64,000 bases of DNA from Hydractinia symbiolongicarpus (taxonomy: Eukaryota; Cnidaria; Hydrozoa; Anthoathecata; Hydractiniidae): positions 9,674,001 to 9,738,000 of the forward strand of contig NC_079876.1 in NCBI RefSeq assembly GCF_029227915.1. Direction: 5' to 3'. Positions 12,511-25,360 of the stretch are shown here, piece after piece (the stretch's first letter is position 1; each line of letters begins with the position of its first letter). Below the pieces are notes generated by a model, which worked only from the letters and a program-made list of their open reading frames with translations, was not told the origin of the DNA and searched no databases. A program made the position numbers and the translations under genes.

Positions 12511-14334
12511 ATTGGTCCCCCAGTAAAAAATGACCTATTAATCTAAATTTTTAAATGAAGCGCTACCACAGCGCCCAGTGTAACCGCTGAATTCCGGCAA
12601 TCATGTCAAATTAAGAAGAATGTTATTCCTTGGAGTCCAATTTTTTTTATTTATCACATTTATCAGGTCACAGTCCAAAGCTAGTTCAATTAAGTCCCAC
12701 AGCCAATCGTTTCACTGTTAAAAGCGATGCAACCTAGTAATATCAGATAAATATCGCTAAATGCATGTTGGTACGAATATGTGACCCAAACGCTGTAACT
12801 CAAACGGACTGACACCGCTACAAAGTCAATAAAATGTAGTTTTTGAAACTATCGCTATTTTTTCAGCGCGGGATAACGGATAGGATTGGTCCCACAGTAA
12901 AGAATGACTTATTTATTTAAATTTTTAAATGAAGCGCTACCACAGCGCCCAGTATAATCGCTGAGTTCCGGCAATCACGTAAAATTAAGAGGAGTGTTAT
13001 TTCTTGGAGTCCAATTTTTTTCATTTACAACATTTATCAGGTCACAGTCCAAAGTTAGTTCAATAAAGTCCCACAGTCAATCGTTTCACTGCTGAAAGCG
13101 ATGCAACCTAGTAATATCAGATAAATATCGCTAAATACATGTTGGTACAAATATGTGACCCAACCGTTGTAACTCACACGGACTGACACCGTTAGAAAGT
13201 CAGTGAAATGTAGTATTTGAAACTGTCTCTATTACATCAGCGCGCGCTAACGGCTAGGATTGGTCCCACAGTAAAAAATGACATTTTTATCTTCATTTTT
13301 AAATGAAGCGTTACCACAGCGCCTAGTGTAATCGCTGAGTTTCGGCAGTCATGTCAAATTAAGAAGAATTGAATTTCTTGGAGTCCAATTGTCTCACTTT
13401 CACATTTTTAAAGTCACAGTCCATAATCAGTTCAATTAAGTCCCACAGTCAATAAATATCGCTAAATACATGTTGGTACGAATAGATGACCCAACCGTTG
13501 TAACTCAACCGGACTGACACCGTTAGAAAGTCAGTGAAATGTAGTATTTGAAACTGTCTCTATTACATCAGCGCGCGCTAACGGCTAGGTTTGGTCCCAC
13601 AGTAAAAAATGACATTTTTATCTTAATTTTTAAATGAAGCGTTACCACAGCGCCCAGTGTAATCGCTGAGTTTCGGCAGTCATGTCAAATTAAGAAGAAT
13701 TTTATTTCTTGGAGTCCAATTGTCTCACTTTCACATTTTTAAGGTCACAGTCCATAATGAGTTCAATTAAGTCCCACAGTCAATCGTTTCATTGTTAAAA
13801 GCGATGCAACCTAGTAATATCAGAAAAATATCGCTAAATACATGTTGGTACGAATAGGTGACCCAACCGTTGTAACTCAACCGGACTGACACCGTTAGAA
13901 TGTCAATGAAATGTAGTTTTTGAAACTGTCTCTATTACTTCAACGCGCGCTAACGGCTAGGATTGGTCCGAAAGTAAAAATTGACTTATTTATCTAAATT
14001 TTTAAATAAAGCGCTACCACAGCGCCAAGTGTAATCGCTGAGTTCCGGCAATCATGTCAAATTAAGAAGAATGTTATTTCTTGGAGTCCAATTTTCTCAT
14101 TTATCACATTTATCAGGTCACAGTCCGAAGTTACTTCAGTTAAGTCCCGCAGTCAATCGTTTCACTGTTAAAAGCGATGCAACCTAGTGATATCAGATAA
14201 ATATCGCTAAATACATGTTGGTACGAATAGGTGACCCAACCGTTGTAAGTCAAACGGACTGACACCGTTAAAAAGTCAATGAAATGTACTTTTTGAAACT
14301 GTCGCTATTTCTTTAGCGCGCGATAACGGCTAGG
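12511..14334 (-). repeat. 5-monomer unit (1824 bp), copy 1
   Basis: Bounded by the attggtccccc marker at 12511 and 14335. It includes one monomer shortened by a 41-bp deletion at 13447-13460, which explains the length (5 x 373 minus 41 = 1824). Other markers in order are ttattccttgg, caaagctag, a gcgcgggata monomer, two monomers with tctctattac, and one with ggtccgaaag. Copy 1 reads aagaagaattttatttc at about 13690 where copies 2 and 3 read aaaaagaattgaatttc. Confidence 0.85.
13447..13463 (-). repeat. Monomer with 41-bp internal deletion (occurrence 1)
   Basis: Other monomers read cagtcaatcgttt, then about 30 further bases, then gataaatatcgc. Here cagtcaat is joined directly to aaatatcgc. 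The loss is 41 bp with a 2-bp (at) overlap at the joint. The segment removed contains the gcgatgcaacctag box, so that box is dispensable for the array to persist. Confidence 0.85.
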
Positions 14335-16158
14335 ATTGGTCCCCCAGTAAAAAATGACCTATTAATCTAAATTTTTAAGTGAAGCGCTACCACAGCGCCC
14401 AGTGTAACCGCTGAATTCCGGCAATCATGTCAAATTAAGAAGAATGTTATTCCTTGGAGTCCAATTTTTTTTATTTATCACATTTATCAGGTCACAGTCC
14501 AAAGCTAGTTCAATTAAGTCCCACAGCCAATCGTTTCACTGTTAAAAGCGATGCAACCTAGTAATATCAGATAAATATCGCTAAATGCATGTTGGTACGA
14601 ATATGTGACCCAAACGCTGTAACTCAAACGGACTGACACCGCTACAAAGTCAATAAAATGTAGTTTTTGAAACTATCGCTATTTTTTCAGCGCGGGATAA
14701 CGGATAGGATTGGTCCCACAGTAAAGAATGACTTATTTATTTAAATTTTTAAATGAAGCGCTACCACAGCGCCCAGTATAATCGCTGAGTTCCGGCAATC
14801 ACGTAAAATTAAGAGGAGTGTTATTTCTTGGAGTCCAATTTTTTTCATTTACAACATTTATCAGGTCACAGTCCAAAGTTAGTTCAATAAAGTCCCACAG
14901 TCAATCGTTTCACTGCTGAAAGCGATGCAACCTAGTAATATCAGATAAATATCGCTAAATACATGTTGGTACAAATATGTGACCCAACCGTTGTAACTCA
15001 CACGGACTGACACCGTTAGAAAGTCAGTGAAATGTAGTATTTGAAACAGTCTCTATTACATCAGCGCGCGCTAACGGCTAGGATTGGTCCCACAGTAAAA
15101 AATGACATTTTTATCTTCATTTTTAAATGAAGCGTTACCACAGCGCCTAGTGTAATCGCTGAGTTTCGGCAGTCATGTCAAATTAAGAAGAATTGAATTT
15201 CTTGGAGTCCAATTGTCTCACTTTCACATTTTTAAAGTCACAGTCCATAATCAGTTCAATTAAGTCCCACAGTCAATAAATATCGCTAAATACATGTTGG
15301 TACGAATAGATGACCCAACCGTTGTAACTCAACCGGACTGACACCGTTAGAAAGTCAGTGAAATGTAGTATTTGAAACTGTCTCTATTACATCAGCGCGC
15401 GCTAACGGCTAGGTTTGGTCCCACAGTAAAAAATGACATTTTTATCTTAATTTTTAAATGAAGCGTTACCACAGCGCCCAGTGTAATCGCTGAGTTTCGG
15501 CAGTCATGTCAAATTAAAAAGAATTGAATTTCTTGGAGTCCAATTGTCTCACTTTCACATTTTTAAGGTCACAGTCCATAATGAGTTCAATTAAGTCCCA
15601 CAGTCAATCGTTTCATTGTTAAAAGCGATGCAACCTAGTAATATCAGAAAAATATCGCTAAATACATGTTGGTACGAATAGGTGACCCAACCGTTGTAAC
15701 TCAACCGGACTGACACCGTTAGAATGTCAATGAAATGTAGTTTTTGAAACTGTCTCTATTACTTCAACGCGCGCTAACGGCTAGGATTGGTCCGAAAGTA
15801 AAAATTGACTTATTTATCTAAATTTTTAAATAAAGCGCTACCACAGCGCCAAGTGTAATCGCTGAGTTCCGGCAATCATGTCAAATTAAGAAGAATGTTA
15901 TTTCTTGGAGTCCAATTTTCTCATTTATCACATTTATCAGGTCACAGTCCGAAGTTACTTCAGTTAAGTCCCGCAGTCAATCGTTTCACTGTTAAAAGCG
16001 ATGCAACCTAGTAATATCAGATAAATATCGCTAAATACATGTTGGTACGAATAGGTGACCCAACCGTTGTAAGTCAAACGGACTGACACCGTTAAAAAGT
16101 CAATGAAATGTACTTTTTGAAACTGTCGCTATTTCTTTAGCGCGCGATAACGGCTAGG
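14335..16158 (-). repeat. 5-monomer unit (1824 bp), copy 2
   Basis: Exact 1824-bp offset from copy 1 at every anchor checked: attggtccccc at 14335 and 16159, and the 41-bp deletion junction at 15271. It shares gaaacagtctc (about 15051) with copy 3 but not copy 1, so copies 2 and 3 are more closely related to each other. Confidence 0.85.
15271..15287 (-). repeat. Monomer with 41-bp internal deletion (occurrence 2)
   Basis: Same joint as at 13447, exactly 1824 bp downstream, showing that the deletion was copied with the 5-mer unit. Confidence 0.85.
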
Positions 16159-18354
16159 ATTGGTCCCCCAGTAAAAAATGACCTATTAATCTAAATTTTT
16201 AAATGAAGCGCTACCACAGCGCCCAGTGTAACCGCTGAATTCCGGCAATCATGTCAAATTAAGAAGAATGTTATTCCTTGGAGTCCAATTTTTTTTATTT
16301 ATCACATTTATCAGGTCACAGTCCAAAGCTAGTTCAATTAAGTCCCACAGCCAATCGTTTCACTGTTAAAAGCGATGCAACCTAGTAATATCAGATAAAT
16401 ATCGCTAAATGCATGTTGGTACGAATATGTGACCCAAACGCTGTAACTCAAACGGACTGACACCGCTACAAAGTCAATAAAATGTAGTTTTTGAAACTAT
16501 CGCTATTTTTTCAGCGCGGGATAACGGATAGGATTGGTCCCACAGTAAAGAATGACTTATTTATTTAAATTTTTAAATGAAGCGCTACCACAGCGCCCAG
16601 TATAATCGCTGAGTTCCGGCAATCACGTAAAATTAAGAGGAGTGTTATTTCTTGGAGTCCAATTTTTTTCATTTACAACATTTATCAGGTCACAGTCCAA
16701 AGTTAGTTCAATAAAGTCCCACAGTCAATCGTTTCACTGCTGAAAGCGATGCAACCTAGTAATATCAGATAAATATCGCTAAATACATGTTGGTACAAAT
16801 ATGTGACCCAACCGTTGTAACTCACACGGACTGACACCGTTAGAAAGTCAGTGAAATGTAGTATTTGAAACAGTCTCTATTACATCAGCGCGCGCTAACG
16901 GCTAGGATTGGTCCCACAGTAAAAAATGACATTTTTATCTTCATTTTTAAATGAAGCGTTACCACAGCGCCTAGTGTAATCGCTGAGTTTCGGCAGTCAT
17001 GTCAAATTAAGAAGAATTGAATTTCTTGGAGTCCAATTGTCTCACTTTCACATTTTTAAAGTCACAGTCCATAAGCAGTTCAATTAAGTCCCACAGTCAA
17101 TAAATATCGCTAAATACATGTTGGTACGAATAGATGACCCAACCGTTGTAACTCAACCGGACTGACACCGTTAGAAAGTCAGTGAAATGTAGTATTTGAA
17201 ACTGTCTCTATTACATCAGCGCGCGCTAACGGCTAGGTTTGGTCCCACAGTAAAAAATGACATTTTTATCTTAATTTTTAAATGAAGCGTTACCACAGCG
17301 CCCAGTGTAATCGCTGAGTTTCGGCAGTCATGTCAAATTAAAAAGAATTGAATTTCTTGGAGTCCAATTGTCTCACTTTCACATTTTTAAGGTCACAGTC
17401 CATAATGAGTTTAATTAAGTCCCACAGTCAATCGTTTCATTGTTAAAAGCGATGCAACCTAGTAATATCAGATAAATATCGCTAAATACATGTTGGTACA
17501 AATAGGTGACCCAACCGATGAAACTCAAACGGACTGACACTGTTAGAAAGTCAGTGAGATGTAGTATTTGAAACTGTCTCTATTACTTCAGCGCGTGCTA
17601 ACGGCTAGGATTGGTCCCACAGTAAAAAATGACATTTTTATCTTAATTTTTAAATGAAGCGTTACCACAGCGCCTAGTGTAATCGCTGAGTTTCGGCAGT
17701 CATGTCAAATTAAGAAGAATTTTATTTCTTGGAGTCCAATTGTCTCACTTTCACATTTTTAAGGTCACAGTCCATAATGAGTTCAATTAAGTCCCACAGT
17801 CAATCGTTTCATTGTTAAAAGCGATGCAACCTAGTAATATCAGAAAAATATCGCTAAATACATGTTGGTACGAATAGGTGACCCAACCGTTGTAACTCAA
17901 CCGGACTGACACCGTTAGAATGTCAATGAAATGTAGTTTTTGAAACTGTCTCTATTACTTCAACGCGCGCTAACGGCTAGGATTGGTCCGAAAGTAAAAA
18001 TTGACTTATTTATCTAAATTTTTAAATAAAGCGCTACCACAGCGCCAAGTGTAATCGCTGAGTTCCGGCAATCATGTCAAATTAAGAAGAATGCTATTTC
18101 TTGGAGTCCAATTTTCTCATTTATCACATTTATCAGGTCACAGTCCGAAGTTACTTCAGTTAAGTCCCGCAGTCAATCGTTTCACTGTTAAAAGCGATGC
18201 AACCTAGTAATATCAGATAAATATCGCTAAATACATGTTGGTACGAATAGGTGACCCAACCGTTGTAAGTCAAACGGACTGACACCGTTAAAAAGTCAAT
18301 GAAATGTACTTTTTGAAACTGTCGCTATTTCTTTAGCGCGCGATAACGGCTAGG
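16159..18354 (-). repeat. 6-monomer unit (2196 bp), expanded copy 3
   Basis: Starts like the two previous units and carries the 41-bp deletion monomer at 17095. The next attggtccccc marker comes only at 18355, 2196 bp on, which is 1824 plus one 372-bp monomer. The added monomer lies at about 17470-17840 (gcgcgtgctaacgg, gtcagtgagatg) and resembles its neighbours with tctctattac. Gain of one whole monomer with the phase kept fits unequal exchange. Confidence 0.8.
17095..17111 (-). repeat. Monomer with 41-bp internal deletion (occurrence 3)
   Basis: Same joint, again 1824 bp downstream of the previous one. The nearby ataagcag for ataatcag is private to this copy. Confidence 0.85.
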
Positions 18355-19237
18355 ATTGGTCCCCCAGTAAAAAATGACTTATTAATCTAAATTTTTAAAT
18401 GAAGCGCTACCACAGCGCCCAGTGTAACCGCTGAATTCCGGCAATCATGTCAAATTAAGAAGAATGTTATTTCTTGGAGTCAAATTTTCTCATTTATCAC
18501 ATTTATCAGGTCACAGTCCAAAGATACTTCAGTTAAGTCCCACAGTCAATCGTTTCACTGTTAAAAGCGATGCAACCTAGTAATATCAGATAAATATCGC
18601 TAAATACATGTTGGTACGAATATGTGACCCAACCGTTGTAACTCAAGCAGACTGACACCGTTAGAAAGTCAGTGAAATGAAGTATTTGAAACTGTCTCTA
18701 TTACTTCAGCGTGCGCTAACGGCTAGGATTGGTCCCACAGTAAAAAATGACTTTTTTATCTTAATTTTCAAATGAAGCGCTACTACAGCGCCTGGTGCAA
18801 TCGCTGAGTTTCGGCAGTCATGTCAAATTAAGAAGAATTTTATTTCTTGGAGTCCAATTGTCTCACTTTCACATTTTTAAGGTCACAGTCCTTAATCAGT
18901 TCAATTAAGTCCCACAGTCAATCGTTTCATTGTTAAAAGCGATGCAACCTAGTAATATCAGAAAAATATCGCCAAATACATGTTGGTACGAATATGTGAC
19001 ACAACCGTTATAACTCAAACGGACTGACACCGTTAGAAAGTCAATGAAATTTAGTTTTTGAAACTGTCGCTATTTCTTCAGCGCGCGATAACGGCTAGGA
19101 TTGGTCCCACAGTAAAAATTGACTTATTTATCTAAATGTTTAAATGAAGCGCTACCACAGCGCCCAGTGTAAGCGCTGAGTTTCGGCAATCGTGTCAAAT
19201 TAAGAAGAATGTTATTTCTTGGAGTCCAATTGTCTCA

Positions 19238-19254
19238 CTTATAACATTTATAAG
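19238..19254 (-). repeat. B-type tail: perfect 7-bp palindrome with CAT spacer
   Basis: The sequence CTTATAA-CAT-TTATAAG is a perfect inverted repeat. The same site in A-type monomers is a tandem direct repeat, catttatca twice. Copies of the palindrome are at 23646, 26244, 30686 and 48837 on the right, and in + monomers such as 1039-1055 on the left (spacer ATG). A cruciform or protein-binding role is possible but not shown. Confidence 0.8.
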
Positions 19255-20000
19255 GTCACAGTCCAAAGTTAGTTCAATAAAGTCCCACAGTCAATCGTTT
19301 CACTGCTGAAAGCGATGCAACCTAGTAATATCAGATAAATATCGCTAAATACATGTTGGTACAAATATGTGACCCAACCGTTGAAACTCAAACGGACTGA
19401 CACCGTTAGAAAGTCAGTGAAATGTAGTATTTAAAACTGTCTCTATTACTTCAGCGCGCACTAACGGCTAGGATTGGTCCCCCAGTAAAAAATGGCATTT
19501 TTATCTTAATTTTTAAATGAAGCGTTACCACAGCGCCTAGTGTAATCGCTGAGTTTCGGCAGTCATGTCAAATTAAGAAGAATTTTATTTCTTGGAGTCC
19601 AATTGTCTCACTTTCACATTTTTAAGGTCAAAGTCCATAATCAGTTCAATTAAGTCCCACAGTCAATCGTTTCATTGTTAAAAGCGATGCAACCTAGTAA
19701 TATCAGAAAAATATCGCTAAATACATGTTGGAACGGATAGGTGACCCAACCGTTGTAACTCAACCGGACTGACACCGTTAGAATGTCAATGAAATGTAGT
19801 TTTTGAAACTGTCTCTATTACTTCAACGCGCGCTAACGGCTAGGATTGGTCCGAAAGTAAAAATTGACTTATTTATCTAAATTTTTAAATAAAGCGCTAA
19901 CACAGCGCCAAGTGTAATCGCTGAATTCCGGCAATCATGTCAAATTAAGAAGAATGTTATCTTTTGGAGTCCAATTTTTTTCATTTATCACATTTATCAG

Positions 20001-20018
20001 GTCACAGTTCAATTAAGT
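20001..20018 (-). repeat. First monomer with the 11-bp tail deletion
   Basis: Most monomers read ggtcacagtccaaagttagttcaatt; this one reads ggtcacagttcaatt. The missing 11 bp lie between two agt words, which fits slippage. The same form recurs near 21112, 24413, 27011, 28118, 29598, 31079, 31815, 32548, 33658, 49606, 50716, 52560, 54414, 55894, 57375 and 62212, with base-changed versions near 37358, 41430, 45881 and 51450. None was seen in the left array or before 20 kb. Confidence 0.8.
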
Positions 20019-21502
20019 CCCACAGTCAATCGTTTCACTGTTAAAAGCGATGCAACCTAGTAATATCAGATAAATATGGCTAAATACATGTTGGTACAAA
20101 TATGTGACCCAACCGTGGAAACTCAAACGGACTGACACCGTTAGAAAGTCAGTGAAATGTAAAATTTGAAACTGTCTCTATTACTTCAGCGCGCGCTAAC
20201 TGCTAGGATTGGTCCCACAGTAAAAAATGACATTTTTATCCTAATTTTTAAATGAAGCGTTACTACAGCGCCTAGTGTAATCGCTGAGTTTCGGCAGTCA
20301 TGTCAAATTAAGAAGAATTTTATTTCTTGGAGTCCTATTGTCTCACTTTCACATTTTTAAGGTCACAGTCCATAATCAGTTCAATTAAGTCCCACACTCA
20401 ATCGTTTCATTGTTAAAAGCGATGCAACCTAGTAATATCAGAAAAATATCGCTAAATACATGTTGGTACGAATATGTGACCCAACCGTTATAACTCAAAC
20501 GGACTGACACCGTTAGAAAGTCAATGAAATTTAGTTTTTGAAACTATCGCTATTACTTCAGCGTGCGCTAACGGCTAGGATTGGTCCCACAGTAAAAAAT
20601 GACTTTTTTATCTTAATTTTCAAATGAAGCGCTACTACAGCGCCTAGTGTAATCGCTGAGTTTCGGCAGTCATGTCAAATTAAGAAGAATTTTATTTCTT
20701 GGAGTCCAATTGTCTCACTTTCACATTTTTAAGGTCACAGTCCATAATCAGTTCAATTAAGTCCCACAGTCAATCGTTTCATTGTTAAAAGCGATGCAAC
20801 CTAGTAATATCAGAAAAATATCGCTAAATACATGTTGGTACGAATATGTGACCCAACCGTTATAACTCAAACGGACTGACATCGTTAGAAAGTCAATGAA
20901 ATTTAGTTTTTGAAACTATCGCTATTTCTTCAGCGCGCGATAACGGCTAGGATTGGTCCCACAGTAAAAAATGACATTTTTATCTTAATTTTTAAATGAA
21001 GCGTTACCACAGCGCCTAGTGTAATCGCTGAGTTTCGGCAGTCATGACAAATTAAGAAGAATGTTATTTTTTGGAGTCCAATTTTTTTCATTTATCACAT
21101 TTGTCAGGTCACAGTTCAATTAAGTCCCACAGTCAATCGTTTCACTGCTGAAAGCGATGCAACCTAGTAATATCAGATAAATATCGCTAAATACATGTTG
21201 GTACAAATATGTGACCCAACCGTTGAAACTCAAACGGACTGACACCGTTAGAAAGTCAGTGAAATGTAGTATTTGAAACTGTCTCTATTACTTCAGCGTG
21301 CGCTAACGGCTAGGATTGGTCCCACAGTAAAAAATGACATTTTTATCTTCATTTTTAAATGAAGCGTTACCACAGCGCCTAGTGTAATCGCTGAGTTTCG
21401 GCAGTCATGTCAAATTAAGAAGAATTGAATTTCTTGGAGTCCAATTGTCTCACTTTCACATTTTTAAAGTCACAGTCCATAATCAGTTCAATTAAGTCCC
21501 AC

Positions 21503-21519
21503 AGTCAATAAATATCGCT
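21503..21519 (-). repeat. Monomer with 41-bp internal deletion (occurrence 4)
   Basis: Same joint, 4408 bp after the third, inside the 12-mer unit. This is the last occurrence I found. The 2598-bp unit that follows has lost the monomers that would contain it. Confidence 0.85.
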
Positions 21520-22762
21520 AAATACATGTTGGTACGAATAGATGACCCAACCGTTGTAACTCAACCGGACTGACACCGTTAGAAAGTCAGTGAAATGTAG
21601 TATTTGAAACTGTCTCTATTACATCAGCGCGCGCTAACGGCTAGGTTTGGTCCCACAGTAAAAAATGACATTTTTATCTTAATTTTTAAATGAAGCGTTA
21701 CCACAGCGCCCAGTGTAATCGCTGAGTTTCGGCAGTCATGTCAAATTAAAAAGAATTGAATTTCTTGGAGTCCAATTGTCTCACTTTCACATTTTTAAGG
21801 TCACAGTCCATAATGAGTTTAATTAAGTCCCACAGTCAATCGTTTCATTGTTAAAAGCGATGCAACCTAGTAATATCAGATAAATATCGCTAAATACATG
21901 TTGGTACAAATAGGTGACCCAACCGTTGAAACTCAAACGGACTGACACTGTTAGAAAGTCAGTGAAATGTAGTATTTGAAACTGTCTCTATTACTTCAGC
22001 GCGTGCTAACGGCTAGGATTGGTCCCACAGTAAAAAATGACATTTTTATCTTAATTTTTAAATGAAGCGTTACCACAGCGCCTAGTGTAATCGCTGAGTT
22101 TCGGCAGTCATGTCAAATTAAGAAGAATTTTATTTCTTGGAGTTCAATTGTCTCACTTTCACATTTTTAAGGTCACAGTCTATAATGAGTTCAATTAAGT
22201 CCCACAGTCAATCGTTTCATTGTTAAAAGCGATGCAACCTAGTAATATCAGAAAAATATCGCTAAATACATGTTGGTACGAATAGGTGACCCAACCGTTG
22301 TAACTCAACCGGACTGACACCGTTAGAATGTCAATGAAATGTAGTTTTTGAAACTGTCTCTATTACTTCAACGCGCGCTAACGGCTAGGATTGGTCCGAA
22401 AGTAAAAATTGACTTATTTATCTAAATTTTTAAATAAAGCGCTACCACAGCGCCAAGTGTAATCGCTGAGTTCCGGCAATCATGTCAAATTAAGAAGAAT
22501 GTTATTTCTTTGGGTCCAATTTTCTCATTTATCACATTTATCAGGTCACAGTCCGAAGTTACATCAGTTAAGTCCCGCAGTCAATCGTTTCACTGTTAAA
22601 AGCGATGCAACCTAGTAATATCAGATAAATATCGCTAAATACATGTTGGTACGAATAGGTGACCCAACCGTTGTAACTCAAACGGACTGACACCGTTAAA
22701 AAGTCAATGAAATGTACTTTTTGAAACTGTCGCTATTTCTTTAGCGCGCGATAACGGCTAGG

Positions 22763-25360
22763 ATTGGTCCCCCAGTAAAAAATGACTTATTAATCTAAAT
22801 TTTTAAATGAAGCGCTACCACAGCGCCCAGTGTAACCGCTGAATTCCGGCAATCATGTCAAATTAAGAAGAATGTTATTTCTTGGAGTCAAATTTTCTCA
22901 TTTATCACATTTATCAGGTCACAGTCCAAAGATACTTCAGTTAAGTCCCACAGTCAATCGTTTCACTGTTAAAAGCGATGCAACCTAGTAATATCAGATA
23001 AATATCGCTAAATACATGTTGGTACGAATATGTGACCCAACCGTTGTAACTCAAGCAGACTGACACCGTTAGAAAGTCAGTGAAATGAAGTATTTGAAAC
23101 TGTCTCTATTACTTCAGCGTGCGCTAACGGCTAGAATTGGTCCCACAGTAAAAAATGACTTTTTTATCTTAATTTTCAAATGAAGCGCTACTACAGCGCC
23201 TGGTGCAATCGCTGAGTTTCGGCAGTCATGTCAAATTAAGAAGAATTTTATTTCTTGGAGTCCAATTGTCTCACTCTCACATTTTTAAGGTCACAGTCCT
23301 TAATCAGTTCAATTAAGTCCCACAGTCAATCGTTTCATTGTTAAAAGCGATGCAACCTAGTAATATCAGAAAAATATCGCCAAATACATGTTGGTACGAA
23401 TATGTGACACAACCGTTATAACTCAAACGGACTGACACCGTTAGAAAGTCAATGAAATTTAGTTTTTGAAACTGTCGCTATTTCTTCAGCGCGCGATAAC
23501 GGCTAGGATTGGTCCCACAGTAAAAATTGACTTATTTATCTAAATGTTTAAATGAAGCGCTACCACAGCGCCCAGTGTAAGCGCTGAGTTTCGGCAATCG
23601 TGTCAAATTAAGAAGAATGTTATTTCTTGGAGTCCAATTGTCTCACTTATAACATTTATAAGGTCACAGTCCAAAGTTAGTTCAATAAAGTCCCACAGTC
23701 AATCGTTTCACTGCTGAAAGCGATGCAACCTAGTAATATCAGATAAATATCGCTAAATACATGTTGGTACAAATATGTGACCCAACCGTTGAAACTCAAA
23801 CGGACTGACACCGTTAGAAAGTCAGTGAAATGTAGTATTTAAAACTGTCTCTATTACTTCAGCGCGCACTAACGGCTAGGATTGGTCCCCCAGTAAAAAA
23901 TGGCATTTTTATCTTAATTTTTAAATGAAGCGTTACCACAGCGCCTAGTGTAATCGCTGAGTTTCGGCAGTCATGTCAAATTAAGAAGAATTTTATTTCT
24001 TGGAGTCCAATTGTCTCACTTTCACATTTTTAAGGTCAAAGTCCATAATCAGTTCAATTAAGTCCCACTGTCAATCGTTTCATTGTTAAAAGCGATGCAA
24101 CCTAGTAATATCAGAAAAATATCGCTAAATACATGTTGGAACGGATAGGTGACCCAACCGTTGTAACTCAACCGGACTGACACCGTTAGAATGTCAATGA
24201 AATGTAGTTTTTGAAACTGTCTCTATTACTTCAACGCGCGCTAACGGCTAGGATTGGTCCGAAAGTAAAAATTGACTTATTTATCTAAATTTTTAAATAA
24301 AGCGCTACCACAGCGCCAAGTGTAATCGCTGAATTCCGGCAATCATGTCAAATTAAGAAGAATGTTATCTTTTGGAGTCCAATTTTTTTCATTTATCACA
24401 TTTATCAGGTCACAGTTCAATTAAGTCCCACAGTCAATCGTTTCACTGTTAAAAGCGATGCAACCTAGTAATATCAGATAAATATGGCTAAATACATGTT
24501 GGTACAAATATGTGACCCAACCGTGGAAACTCAAACGGACTGACACCGTTAGAAAGTCAGTGAAATGTAAAATTTGAAACTGTCTCTATTACTTCAGCGC
24601 GCGCTAACTGCTAGGATTGGTCCCACAGTAAAAAATGACATTTTTATCCTAATTTTTAAATGAAGCGTTACTACAGCGCCTAGTGTAATCGCTGAGTTTC
24701 GGCAGTCATGTCAAATTAAGAAGAATTTTTTTTCTTGGAGTCCTATTGTCTCACTTTCACATTTTTAAGGTCACAGTCCATAATCAGTTCAATTAAGTCC
24801 CACACTCAATCGTTTCATTGTTAAAAGCGATGCAACCTAGTAATATCAGAAAAATATCGCTAAATACATGTTGGTACGAATAGGTGACCCAACCGTTGTA
24901 ACTCAACCGGACTGACACCGTTAGAATGTCAATGAAATGTAGTTTTTGAAACTGTCTCTATTACTTCAACGCGCGCTAACGGCTAGGATTGGTCCGAAAG
25001 TAAAAATTGACTTATTTATCTAAATTTTTAAATAAAGCGCTACCACAGCGCCAAGTGTAATCGCTGAGTTCCGGCAATCATGTCAAATTAAGAAGAATGT
25101 TATTTCTTGGAGTCCAATTTTCTCATTTATCACATTTATCAGGTCACAGGCCGAAGTTACTTCAGTTAAGTCCCGCAGTCAATCGTTTCACTGTTAAAAG
25201 CGATGCAACCTAGTAATATCAGATAAATATCGCTAAATACATGTTGGTACGAATAGGTGACCCAACCGTTGTAAGTCAAACGGACTGACACCGTTAAAAA
25301 GTCAATGAAATGTACTTTTTGAAACTGTCGCTATTTCTTTAGCGCGCGATAACGGCTAGG
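22763..25360 (-). repeat. 7-monomer unit (2598 bp), contracted from the 12-mer
   Basis: Follows the 4408-bp unit from its start to about 24880, then jumps ahead to the segment equivalent to about 22270 of that unit. It reads gaataggtgac and ccggactgacacc where the 12-mer reads gaatatgtgac and aaacggactgac. The net loss is 1810 bp, five monomers including the 41-bp-deleted one. The break lies in the conserved stretch around atacatgttggtacgaata, so the exact crossover cannot be placed more finely. Confidence 0.8.

Larger units (their letters stand above)
18355..22762 (-). repeat. 12-monomer unit (4408 bp)
   Basis: Anchors recur at exactly 4408 bp: attggtccccc at 18355 and 22763, ggagtcaaatt at 18476 and 22884, aaatatggc at 20072 and 24480, and the B-tail palindrome at 19238 and 23646. 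Markers in order include gatacttcag, a monomer with gcctggtgcaatcg, atatcgccaaat, cagtgtaagcgctg, gttcaataaag, tggcattttt, ttggaacggatag, an 11-bp-deleted tail at 20004, and cccacactcaatcg. Near its end it holds a copy of the earlier 5-mer/6-mer segment with the 41-bp deletion. The unit therefore combines older and newer blocks. Confidence 0.8.

Noticed and set aside
13447-13463. Transposon excision or target-site scar at the 41-bp deletion
   Set aside because: There is no duplicated target site or terminal repeat, and the 2-bp overlap fits a simple deletion.
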